10,427 bases of DNA, from NCBI GenBank assembly GCA_947465275.1, contig CANIAI010000043.1, positions 1 to 10,427 of the forward strand, in the 5' to 3' direction. Under the pieces are notes generated by a model. It worked only from the letters and a program-made list of their open reading frames with translations, had not been told where the DNA came from and searched no databases. The DNA comes from Acidobacteriota bacterium (GTDB lineage Bacteria > Acidobacteriota > Vicinamibacteria > Vicinamibacterales > UBA2999). Positions 1-6,338 of this stretch are shown in pieces (positions within the stretch are counted from its first letter, which is position 1; each line of letters opens with the position of its first letter). The position numbers and the translations under genes are program-made.

Positions 1-859
1 CCCCGACCGCAAGAAGATGTCGAAGTCGAAGGGCAACGTCGTGACCCCGATGGCGCTGCTCGAGGAGCATGGCTCCGACGGCGTCCGCTACTGGGCGGCG
101 TCGGCCCGCGCCGGCACCGACACGATGTTCGAGGCGGCGCAGATGAAGGTCGGTCGGCGTCTCTCGATCAAGATCCTGAACGCGGCGCGCTTTGCCCTGC
201 TGCAGGCCGAGCCGCGTGGACCCATCACCGAGCCGCTCGACCGCGGCATGCTCACCGCGCTCGCCGCCCTCGTCGAGGACGGCACGCGCAACCTCGAGGC
301 GTACGACACCGCGCGCGTGCTCGAACGCACCGAGGCGTTCTTCTGGGCGTTCTGCGACGACTACCTCGAGCTGGTGAAGTCGCGCCGGTACGGTGACTTC
401 GGCGCCGAGGCCGCGGCGTCGGCCAACAGCGCGATGCTCTCGGCACTCGACGTGCTGCTGCGGCTCTTCGCCCCCTACCTGCCGTTTGTCACGGAGGAAG
501 TCTGGTCGTGGTGGCGCCCCGGCTCGGTGCATCGGGCGCCATGGCCCACGGCCGCCGGCGTGCTCGCCTCCCTCGACGCTCCCGGTGGCACTGTCGCCGG
601 CGCCGATGAGGCCGCACTGGCGGTGCGCGCCTCGACGCAGGAGGCGCTCGCCGAGGTGCGCCGCGTGAAGTCGATCCTGAAGAAGGGGACCAAGGCGGTC
701 ATCACCCGCGCGGTGCTCCCGGCGCGCCTCGAGGGGCTTCGGCCCGCGGCGCGCGACTTCCAGGCCGCCACGCACATCCGCACGCTCGAGTTCGCCGAGG
801 TCGACGAGGCGCAGCTCGAGTTCGCCGAGGAGCCGGCCGCGCCGGTGGCCGGCGCATGA
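1..859 (+). CDS. valS: Valine--tRNA ligase, C-terminal part (5' end outside window)
   Basis: This is the 3' end of a class I aminoacyl-tRNA synthetase that charges tRNA-Val in the cytoplasm. The frame is open from the window edge (first full codon at base 2). It begins almost exactly at the KMSKS ATP-binding loop (KMSKS at bases 14-28, followed by KGNVV). The following segment (GSDGVRYWAASARAGTDT) is very typical of ValS, especially the shorter 'type 2' form found in archaea and some bacteria. The alpha-helical anticodon-binding domain follows, with its conserved ending around PYLPFVTEEVW and the Trp-rich stretch after it. About 276 residues follow the KMSKS motif. The E. coli enzyme has roughly 400 there, so the C-terminal coiled-coil arm seems to be absent, again as in type 2 ValS. 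Its stop codon overlaps the nadC start (ATGA), implying cotranscription and coupled translation. The catalytic Rossmann and editing domains are not in the window. Confidence 0.96.
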   Translation, partial: PDRKKMSKSKGNVVTPMALLEEHGSDGVRYWAASARAGTDTMFEAAQMKVGRRLSIKILNAARFALLQAEPRGPITEPLDRGMLTALAALVEDGTRNLEAYDTARVLERTEAFFWAFCDDYLELVKSRRYGDFGAEAAASANSAMLSALDVLLRLFAPYLPFVTEEVWSWWRPGSVHRAPWPTAAGVLASLDAPGGTVAGADEAALAVRASTQEALAEVRRVKSILKKGTKAVITRAVLPARLEGLRPAARDFQAATHIRTLEFAEVDEAQLEFAEEPAAPVAGA

Positions 860-1740
860 GCGGACCGCTGACCCACGCCACCCGTGGCGTGGTCGCGCCG
901 CTCGAGCCGCTCGCCCCGGAGGCGTATCGCGACCTGGTGCGACAGGCGCTCGCCGAGGACGTCGGCAGCGGCGACATCACGACCCGAGCCACGGTCGACC
1001 CCGCGCAGCGCGCCCGGGCCGTGCTGCTCGCCAAGTCGCGCTGCGTGCTCGCCGGGCTCGACGTGGCGTTCGAGGCGTTCCGCCAGCTCGATCCCGACGT
1101 GGCCATCGACGTGCGCCATCGGGATGGCGACCGGTGTGAGCCCGGAACGGAGGTCGCCGAGGTGCGCGGGCGCGCGGACGCGCTGCTCACAGCCGAGCGC
1201 GTGGCGCTCAACTACCTGCAGCGGATGACCGGCACCGCGACGATGGCGCGCACGTTCGTCGACGCGGCCGCGGGGCGCATCATCGTGCTCGATACGCGCA
1301 AGACGACCCCGTTGCTGCGCGCGCTCGAGAAGTACGCCGTCCGGGCGGGCGGGGCGACGAACCACCGCATCGGCCTGTACGACGCGATCCTGATCAAGGA
1401 CAACCACATCCGTCTCGCGGGCGGCGTCGAGGCGGCCGTCCGGCGCACGCGCACCCTGAGCCCGGGCCTGCCGGTCGAGATCGAGGCGCAGAGCCTCGAG
1501 CAGGTGGACGACGCGCTGGCGGCCGGCGCCGAGCTGATCCTGCTCGACAATCTCTCGACGCCCGACATCATCGAGGCGGTGCGCCGCTGTCAGGGGCGCG
1601 CGAGGACCGAGATCTCGGGCGGGGTCACAGTGTCACGACTGCCCGAGCTGGCGGCGACCGGCGCCGACTTCGTGTCGGTGGGAGCGCTCACGCACTCCGC
1701 GCCGGCGGCCGACATCAGCTTCGAGATCGAGCCGGCCTGA
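856..1740 (+). CDS. nadC: Nicotinate-nucleotide pyrophosphorylase (carboxylating), quinolinate phosphoribosyltransferase
   Basis: NadC converts quinolinate and PRPP to nicotinate mononucleotide, CO2 and pyrophosphate, the third step of de novo NAD synthesis. The 294-aa length is normal for the family. Visible family landmarks are EDVGSGDITT (residues 34-43), LNYLQRMTGTAT (118-129), the DTRKTTP block (146-152), the KYAVRAGGATNHR segment (159-171) and LIKDNHI (179-185), which together form the quinolinate/PRPP site. Further landmarks are LLDNLS (229-234) and the EISGGV strand (252-257). The conserved N-terminal helix begins near residue 24, so the ATG at 856 is well placed. A GGTGG sequence at 844-848 could serve as a weak ribosome binding site inside valS. 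The start overlaps the valS stop by 4 bases, and birA follows after a few bases. Neither nadA nor nadB is in the window, so the rest of the pathway must lie elsewhere. Identification is secure. Confidence 0.96.
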   Translation: MSGPLTHATRGVVAPLEPLAPEAYRDLVRQALAEDVGSGDITTRATVDPAQRARAVLLAKSRCVLAGLDVAFEAFRQLDPDVAIDVRHRDGDRCEPGTEVAEVRGRADALLTAERVALNYLQRMTGTATMARTFVDAAAGRIIVLDTRKTTPLLRALEKYAVRAGGATNHRIGLYDAILIKDNHIRLAGGVEAAVRRTRTLSPGLPVEIEAQSLEQVDDALAAGAELILLDNLSTPDIIEAVRRCQGRARTEISGGVTVSRLPELAATGADFVSVGALTHSAPAADISFEIEPA

Positions 1741-1745
1741 CGCTC

Positions 1746-2555
1746 GTGCACGCCCCAGGCATGTCCCGGCCACAGCCGCTCCCGCCCGACCTGATCGATC
1801 CGCTGGCGCGGGTGGCGGGGCGCGTGCGGATGCTCTCGACGTCACCGATCTGGTTCGAGGAGGTCGGCTCGACGAGTGACGTCGCGGTGGGCCTCGCCGA
1901 GCGCGGCGCGCCCGAAGGCACCGTCGTCGTCGCCAACGCGCAATCCGCGGGCCGCGGCCGGCTGGGGCGCTCGTGGGCGTCGCCGCCCGGGGCCGGGCTC
2001 TACCTGTCGGCCGTCCTGTATCCGCCGCGTCCCGACTCGCTCCTCACGCTGGCGACCGGCGTCGCGGTCTCCGGCGCGCTCGTCCGCGCCACCGGCCTCG
2101 CGACCGCGCTGAAGTGGCCCAACGATGTCTTCGTCGGACGGCGGAAGCTGGCCGGCATCCTGGCCGAGGCGGGCACCGCCGCGGACGGCCGGTCGTTCGT
2201 CGTGCTGGGCATCGGCATCAACGTGCTCGCGGCCGCCTATCCGCCCGATGTCGCCGCGCGCGCCACGTCGCTCGAGACCGAGCTCGGTCGGGCGGTCGAT
2301 CGCGGACTCGTGCTCGCCGAGCTGATCGCGGCGGTCGACGCCGCCTGCGTGCGGCTGCGCGAGGGGGACGCCGAGGGGGTCCTGGCCGAGTGGCGTCACC
2401 TCGCGGCGCCGCTGCTCGGACGTCCGGTGGAATGGAATGAGGGCGAGACGCATCTTTCGGGGATCGCGCGCGACATCGATGCGCAGGGCGCGCTGCTGGT
2501 CGACGCGGGCGGCGTGCCGCGGCGGGTGGTCGGCGGAGAGGTCCGATGGCTGTGA
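1746..2555 (+). CDS. birA: Biotin--[acetyl-CoA-carboxylase] ligase, monofunctional
   Basis: Biotin protein ligase activates biotin to biotinyl-5'-AMP and transfers it to the acceptor lysine of carboxyl-carrier proteins such as AccB. Numbered from the GTG at 1746, the enzyme shows EEVGSTSD (38-45), the biotinyl-AMP loop GRGRLGR (69-75), KWPNDV (123-128) followed by KLAGILAE (134-141), the GIGINV strand (155-160) and a small C-terminal beta domain (about 222-269). No N-terminal winged helix precedes the catalytic domain. This is therefore the group I form with no predicted repressor function, unlike E. coli BirA. The start is uncertain: GTG at 1746 lies 5 bases after nadC, while ATG at 1761 leaves a 20-base gap, and neither has a clear Shine-Dalgarno sequence. 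Conserved sequence begins well after both. The 3' end overlaps the next gene by 10 bases. Many bacteria place birA next to a pantothenate kinase gene, which is not the case here. Confidence 0.94.
   Translation: MHAPGMSRPQPLPPDLIDPLARVAGRVRMLSTSPIWFEEVGSTSDVAVGLAERGAPEGTVVVANAQSAGRGRLGRSWASPPGAGLYLSAVLYPPRPDSLLTLATGVAVSGALVRATGLATALKWPNDVFVGRRKLAGILAEAGTAADGRSFVVLGIGINVLAAAYPPDVAARATSLETELGRAVDRGLVLAELIAAVDAACVRLREGDAEGVLAEWRHLAAPLLGRPVEWNEGETHLSGIARDIDAQGALLVDAGGVPRRVVGGEVRWL
2535..2541 (+). promoter_or_regulatory. Shine-Dalgarno sequence inside birA for the 268-aa orphan gene
   Basis: A purine-rich GGAGAGG lies a few bases before the ATG at 2546, within the last codons of birA. It is the clearest ribosome binding site in the left-hand gene block and supports that start, which overlaps birA by 10 bases. 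The arrangement suggests translation of the downstream gene coupled to birA. Confidence 0.6.
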
Positions 2556-3352
2556 CACCAGACGCGTCGGCGGCGATGGAGGCGCGCGGGGATTACTGCC
2601 GGCAGGTCGAGGCGTATCTCTGCCGCCGCAACGGCGGACACCTGATCCGCCTGGTCGGGCCGGCATTCGACCAGGTCTGTGGCTGGGCCGAGCGGGGGAT
2701 TCCGGTCGCGCTCGTCCAGCGGGGGATCGATCGCTACTTCGAACGGCTCGAGGGGCGGCCCGCCGCGCGCCGGCGTCCGGTCCCGGTCGGCTTCTGCGAG
2801 GCCGATGTGCTCGACGTCTACGACGACTGGCGACGTGCGCTCGGGATCAGCAGTGCGACCGGCAGCGCGTCCGGCAGCACGGCCGTCGGCACGAGCCCCG
2901 GCTGGGGCGAGGATGCGTCGTCGTCGGCCGCGTCCACGGCGGCGGGCGGTGTCACCGAAGCCGAGCCCCGGCGCCATGCGTCACTGCCGGCGCACCTCGA
3001 ACGTGCCATCGCACGCCTCACCGCGTTGCGCGGCACCCCGCTCGTGCCGGCCGAGGCGCTCGATGCCATCGTGCGTGAGCTCGACACCGTTCGCGCGCGG
3101 GCGCGCGGCGTGCGTGGCGCCGAGCGCGACCAGCTGCTCGACCGCCTGGTGGCGCTCGACGCGCAGCTTGTCGCGGCGATCCTCGCCGGGGCACCGGCTG
3201 ACCGGGTGGAGGCATGGCGCCGTCAGGCGGCCGACGAACTCGCCTCCTTCCGCGATCGCATGCCGCGCGACGCGTGGGAGCAGGCCCACCGCGCCTGCGT
3301 CGACCAGGTCATTCGCCAGGACATCCGCCTGCCACGGATCGCGCTCGATTGA
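2546..3352 (+). CDS. Conserved-looking protein of unknown function, two domains joined by a Ser/Gly/Ala linker
   Basis: I cannot assign a function to this 268-aa soluble protein. No signal peptide or membrane segment is visible. Residues about 12-100 form a compact, probably helical domain with distinctive residues: YLCRRNGGHLIRLVGP (24-39), CGWAERGIPVALVQRGIDRY (45-64), then a basic RRRPVPVGFCEADVLD (75-90) and YDDWRRALG (92-100). A low-complexity linker rich in Ser, Gly, Ala and Thr spans about 102-136. The second domain (about 147-268) is predicted helical, Ala/Leu/Arg-rich and possibly coiled. The N-terminal half loosely recalls helical DNA-replication accessory (DnaD-like) folds, but I would not annotate it so. 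The five cysteines (18, 26, 45, 84, 251) form no familiar metal site. The gene starts at an ATG with a good Shine-Dalgarno sequence, overlaps birA by 10 bases and ends 10 bases before the methyltransferase gene. It is therefore almost certainly expressed with both. Codon use matches its neighbours. Confidence 0.85.
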   Translation: MAVTPDASAAMEARGDYCRQVEAYLCRRNGGHLIRLVGPAFDQVCGWAERGIPVALVQRGIDRYFERLEGRPAARRRPVPVGFCEADVLDVYDDWRRALGISSATGSASGSTAVGTSPGWGEDASSSAASTAAGGVTEAEPRRHASLPAHLERAIARLTALRGTPLVPAEALDAIVRELDTVRARARGVRGAERDQLLDRLVALDAQLVAAILAGAPADRVEAWRRQAADELASFRDRMPRDAWEQAHRACVDQVIRQDIRLPRIALD

Positions 3353-3362
3353 TGGGTGTCTC

Positions 3363-4637
3363 ATGCTGACCGCCGGCGCAGACCTGACGCTGACCATCGA
3401 CAAGCCGGCTGCCGGCGGCTGGATGCTCGCCCGCCACGACGGCCGCGTGGTGCTCGTGCGCGGTGCCATTCCCGGTGAGCGCGTCATCGCCCGCATCACG
3501 CGCCTGGGGAAGGGCGTCGCCTACGCCGACACCGTCGACGTGCTCGACGGCTCGCCCGACCGCGTGCCCGGCGGCATCGACTGGCGCTGTGGCGGGAACC
3601 TGCTGGCGCACGTCACGCTCGCACGGCAGGTGCGCCTCAAGGCCGAGATCATCGACGACGCCTTCCGGCGCATCGCGCGGCTGCCACTGCCGGTGCTGCC
3701 GGCCGTCATCGCGTCCCCCGGTGACGGCTACCGGATGCGCGCGCGCCTGCACGCCGTCGGCGCTCGTCTCGGGTTCTACCGGGAGGGGACGCACGACCTC
3801 TGCGATTCCGGGGGAACCCGCCAGCTGTCCGGGGCCGCGATCGACTGGATCAACCAGGCGTCGGACCGCTTGCGCGACGGACAGCTCTCCGGCCTCAGGG
3901 CCGTCGAACTCGCGGAAGACGTTCGCGGTGAGCAGCGCGCGTGTCACCTGGTGCTCGCGCCGGGCGAGACGCCGGAGCGATACGCGGGCCTGGCCGACGG
4001 GCTGACCGGGCTGTCGGTCGAGACCGCCGAGGCAGGGCTGGTGACGCTCGCAGGTGAGCCGACCATCACCGACGACATCGCTCCCATCGCGGGCGCCGAC
4101 GTGCGGCTGTCGCTGACGCGCGACGTCCGCGCGTTCTTCCAAGGCAACCGGTTCCTGCTCGAGTCGTTCGTGCGCCACGTCGTGGCGCGGGTGCCGCCGG
4201 AGAGCGAGGTGCTTGACCTCTACGCCGGCGTCGGCCTGTTCGGGCTGTCGCTCGCGGCCGCCGGCTTCGCGCCGGTGCAACTCGTCGAAGGCGATCGGGT
4301 CAGCGGCGAGGGACTTGTCGCCAATGCGCGCCCGTTCGCCGCCGCGTCCGTGCACCAGACGAGCGTCGAAACCTTCCTCGAGTCGGCCCGTCGCCGCCGG
4401 GGCACCGAGACGGTGGTGCTCGATCCGCCTCGCACGGGCCTCTCCCGCGAGGCCGTGACCCGTCTTGCCGGTCGCCGGTCGGGCCGGCTCGTGTACGTCT
4501 CGTGCGACGTGGCCACGCTTGCGCGTGACGCGCGGCTGCTTATCGATGCCGGGTACGCGCTCGACGAGGTCACCGGCTTCGACCTGTTCCCCAACACGGC
4601 GCACGTCGAGAGCGTCGCCCTCTTCACGCACACCTGA
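3363..4637 (+). CDS. TrmA/RumA-family RNA (uracil-5-)-methyltransferase lacking most Fe-S cysteines
   Basis: This 424-aa protein is predicted to methylate C5 of a uridine in rRNA or tRNA using S-adenosylmethionine. Residues about 1-62 look like a TRAM RNA-binding domain (GRVVLVRGAIPGERV, 27-41). The SAM-dependent domain has FFQGNR (258-263), the SAM loop DLYAGVGLFGL (285-295), DPPRTGLS (354-361), the nucleophile motif YVSCD with Cys381, and FPNTAHVE (409-416) containing the presumed general base Glu416. In RumA, four cysteines bind a [4Fe-4S] cluster. Here only Cys76 survives, within RCGGNLLAH where RumA has CGGCxxQH. By eye, the other cluster positions fall at about Gly70, Asn79 and Thr152, so a cluster is unlikely. 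Which nucleotide is modified (RlmD-, RlmC- or TrmA-type) cannot be told from sequence. The frame extends upstream without a stop, but family homology begins at the ATG at 3363, 10 bases after the orphan gene. I rejected the longer start because it would overlap that gene. Confidence 0.9.
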   Translation: MLTAGADLTLTIDKPAAGGWMLARHDGRVVLVRGAIPGERVIARITRLGKGVAYADTVDVLDGSPDRVPGGIDWRCGGNLLAHVTLARQVRLKAEIIDDAFRRIARLPLPVLPAVIASPGDGYRMRARLHAVGARLGFYREGTHDLCDSGGTRQLSGAAIDWINQASDRLRDGQLSGLRAVELAEDVRGEQRACHLVLAPGETPERYAGLADGLTGLSVETAEAGLVTLAGEPTITDDIAPIAGADVRLSLTRDVRAFFQGNRFLLESFVRHVVARVPPESEVLDLYAGVGLFGLSLAAAGFAPVQLVEGDRVSGEGLVANARPFAAASVHQTSVETFLESARRRRGTETVVLDPPRTGLSREAVTRLAGRRSGRLVYVSCDVATLARDARLLIDAGYALDEVTGFDLFPNTAHVESVALFTHT

Positions 4638-4669
4638 ACCGGCGCGCCGTCGCGTCCGCATCGTCTTCC

Positions 4670-4689
4670 TGCAGCACCGCACGGCTGCA
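4670..4689 (+). other. Inverted repeat downstream of the methyltransferase gene
   Basis: TGCAGC (4670-4675) and GCTGCA (4684-4689) form a perfect 6-bp stem with an 8-base loop, 32 bases after the methyltransferase stop codon. A smaller GGCG/CGCC stem follows at 4691-4701. No T-rich run follows, so a classical intrinsic terminator is not supported. The hairpin could still help end or stabilise the upstream transcript. The remainder of the 120-base gap (4638-4757) holds only the promoter described separately. Confidence 0.25.
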
Positions 4690-4719
4690 CGGCGCTGCGC
4701 CAATTCGTCGGGTCGTGCC

Positions 4720-4748
4720 TTGACCCTCGCCGGAGGCGACTCTACAGT
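4720..4748 (+). promoter_or_regulatory. Sigma70-type promoter placed for leaderless transcription of the GH5 gene
   Basis: TTGACC (4720-4725) and TACAGT (4743-4748) are separated by exactly 17 bases and match the -35 and -10 consensus well in a GC-rich context. Transcription would be expected to start about 6-8 bases after the -10 box, at about 4755-4756. The ATG is at 4758, so the transcript would be leaderless or carry only 2-3 untranslated bases. The only Shine-Dalgarno-like sequence (GGAGG at 4732-4736) is 21 bases before the ATG, too far to act, and lies between the promoter boxes. Confidence 0.6.
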
Positions 4749-4757
4749 CGACCGCCG

Positions 4758-6338
4758 ATGCGTCTGCTCCCCCCCTTCCGCGACACCCGCCTGTTCCTGG
4801 CCTGCCTGCTCGCCGCGCTCGCCCTGCTGACCCGACCGCTGCCCGCCGCCGCGGCGGGCTGGACGACGAGCGGCACGGCGGTCCTGACCCCGGCGGGGAC
4901 GCCGTTCACGATCGCCGGCGTGAACTGGTACGGCTTCGAGACGCGCCTCGGCATCGCGCACGGTCTCTGGTCGCAGGATTACCGCGTGCTCGTGGACCGT
5001 GTCCGCGCGACCGGCGCGAACACGATCCGCATCCCGTGGTCGAACGAGATGTGGGAGACCAATCCGAGGCCGTCGAGCAACAACACCGCCGGCTGTCCCG
5101 CGTGCGCGGGCCGGCGGTCGCGCGACATCCTCGCGCTGATCGTCAACTACGCCGGGTCGGTCGGCCTGCACGTGATTCTCGACAACCACCGGTCGACGGG
5201 CGGGAACTCGGCGCAGGAGAACGGGCTGTGGTACACGAGCGGCTATCCCGAGCGCGCGTGGATTCGCGATTGGGTGAGCATGCAGGAGTGGGTGCACGGC
5301 ATCCCGCAGACGCTCGGCGCCGCCGACACGATCCGGGTGAACCTGCTCGCGTCGGACGGCTGGCCCATCGTCATCGGGTACGACCTGCGCAACGAGCCGC
5401 ACACGCCGAAGAAGGCGAAGTACGGCGACGCGGCGACGTGGGGCACGGGTGACGGCATCAGCCCGGCCACGAACCCGAACCCGAATCCGTTCAGCCCGGC
5501 GTGTGTCGCGACGTCGACCTGTCGCGACTGGCGGCTGGCGGCGGAGCGCGCGGCCGACACGCTGCTGGGCGCGGCGGTGGCGCGCACCTGGGACGCGCCG
5601 ATCATCTTCGTCGAGGGGGTGAGCCTGTATCCGGAGCCCGGGGGCAGCCACGCGTCAGGACCGTATGACGGGTACTGGTGGGGCGGGAGCCTGCTCGGCG
5701 TGAACGGGAACCGGTCGAATCCGGGCGCGCCCATCGTCCTCAACGCCGGAGGCTCGGCCTCGGGACTCGGTCCGGCGGTGACGGGACAGCTCGTCTACTC
5801 GGCGCACGACTACGGCCCGACGCTGTCGGGGCAGCCCTGGTTCAACGCGAGCACCTGCTATCGCACCGGCTGTTCGGGATCGAGCCTGTCGGACCTCTGG
5901 CGCGCGCACTGGGCGCACCTCACCGTGGCCGGCGGGATCAACCCGGCCTGGCCAGGGCACGCCGCCTACCCGTGGGCGAACACCGGGCATGCGCCGGTCA
6001 CGGTTGCGCCTGTGTGGCTGGGCGAGTTCGGAACCGGCAACAGCACCGCCGACCTGGCGTCGACGACGGCCGGTTCCCAGGGACAGTGGTTCACGGCGCT
6101 CGTGAACTTCGTGCAGTCGAGCCTCGCGCCGACCGCGACCAATGACGCCGGGGTACCGGTATCGAACCTGCACTGGACGTACTGGGCGTTGAACGCGAAC
6201 GACAGCTACGGCGTGCTCGGCAGCAACTGGCTCGACGTGGCGCTGCCGGCGAAGGTCAGCACCTTCCTCTGCGCGATCCAAGCGACACCGGCCGCGGGCT
6301 GCGGATCGACCGGCGCGCTGCCGTCACGGGCGCCCTGA
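4758..6338 (+). CDS. Secreted glycoside hydrolase family 5 endoglucanase (subfamily 1-like)
   Basis: The predicted product is an exported beta-1,4-glucanase (cellulase) acting on cellulose or related glucans outside the cytoplasm. Residues 1-33 are a Sec signal peptide: basic start, hydrophobic core LFLACLLAALALL, and an Ala-rich cleavage region before GWTTSG. The mature enzyme is a single GH5 (beta/alpha)8 domain. Landmarks are GVNWYGFET (54-62), HGLWSQDY (68-75), TIRIPW (89-94), LDNHR (141-145), acid/base Glu213 in DLRNEPH (209-215), FVEGV (284-288), YSAHDYGPT (347-355) and nucleophile Glu423 in VWLGEFGTG (419-427). The substrate-platform segment WTYWALN follows (473-479). The arrangement closely recalls Acidothermus E1 endoglucanase, a GH5_1 enzyme. 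Eight cysteines in the mature chain could form disulfides. No carbohydrate-binding module, dockerin or sorting signal is visible, and the short tail after residue 505 is unremarkable. The gene has its own promoter and is the only carbohydrate gene here. It overlaps the convergent hydrolase gene by 15 bases at the stop codons. Confidence 0.93.
   Translation: MRLLPPFRDTRLFLACLLAALALLTRPLPAAAAGWTTSGTAVLTPAGTPFTIAGVNWYGFETRLGIAHGLWSQDYRVLVDRVRATGANTIRIPWSNEMWETNPRPSSNNTAGCPACAGRRSRDILALIVNYAGSVGLHVILDNHRSTGGNSAQENGLWYTSGYPERAWIRDWVSMQEWVHGIPQTLGAADTIRVNLLASDGWPIVIGYDLRNEPHTPKKAKYGDAATWGTGDGISPATNPNPNPFSPACVATSTCRDWRLAAERAADTLLGAAVARTWDAPIIFVEGVSLYPEPGGSHASGPYDGYWWGGSLLGVNGNRSNPGAPIVLNAGGSASGLGPAVTGQLVYSAHDYGPTLSGQPWFNASTCYRTGCSGSSLSDLWRAHWAHLTVAGGINPAWPGHAAYPWANTGHAPVTVAPVWLGEFGTGNSTADLASTTAGSQGQWFTALVNFVQSSLAPTATNDAGVPVSNLHWTYWALNANDSYGVLGSNWLDVALPAKVSTFLCAIQATPAAGCGSTGALPSRAP

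Noticed and set aside
475..1407. A 310-codon - strand open frame antisense to valS and nadC
   Set aside because: It lies opposite conserved ValS and NadC motifs and has no protein-like features of its own.
1842..2666. A 274-codon - strand open frame antisense to birA
   Set aside because: The sense strand carries all the BirA motifs, and the antisense translation is Arg/Gly/Asp-rich without domains.
2679..3362. An N-terminal extension of the methyltransferase frame by about 228 codons
   Set aside because: The extension lies inside the 268-aa gene in another frame and is Arg/Ser/Pro-rich, and the family homology begins at the ATG at 3363.
3309..5651. A 780-codon open frame on the - strand antisense to the methyltransferase and GH5 genes
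   Set aside because: The translation is Arg/His/Gly/Ala-rich with no motif or domain order, and it runs opposite two genes with clear catalytic motifs. Long antisense frames are expected where GC is near 70%.
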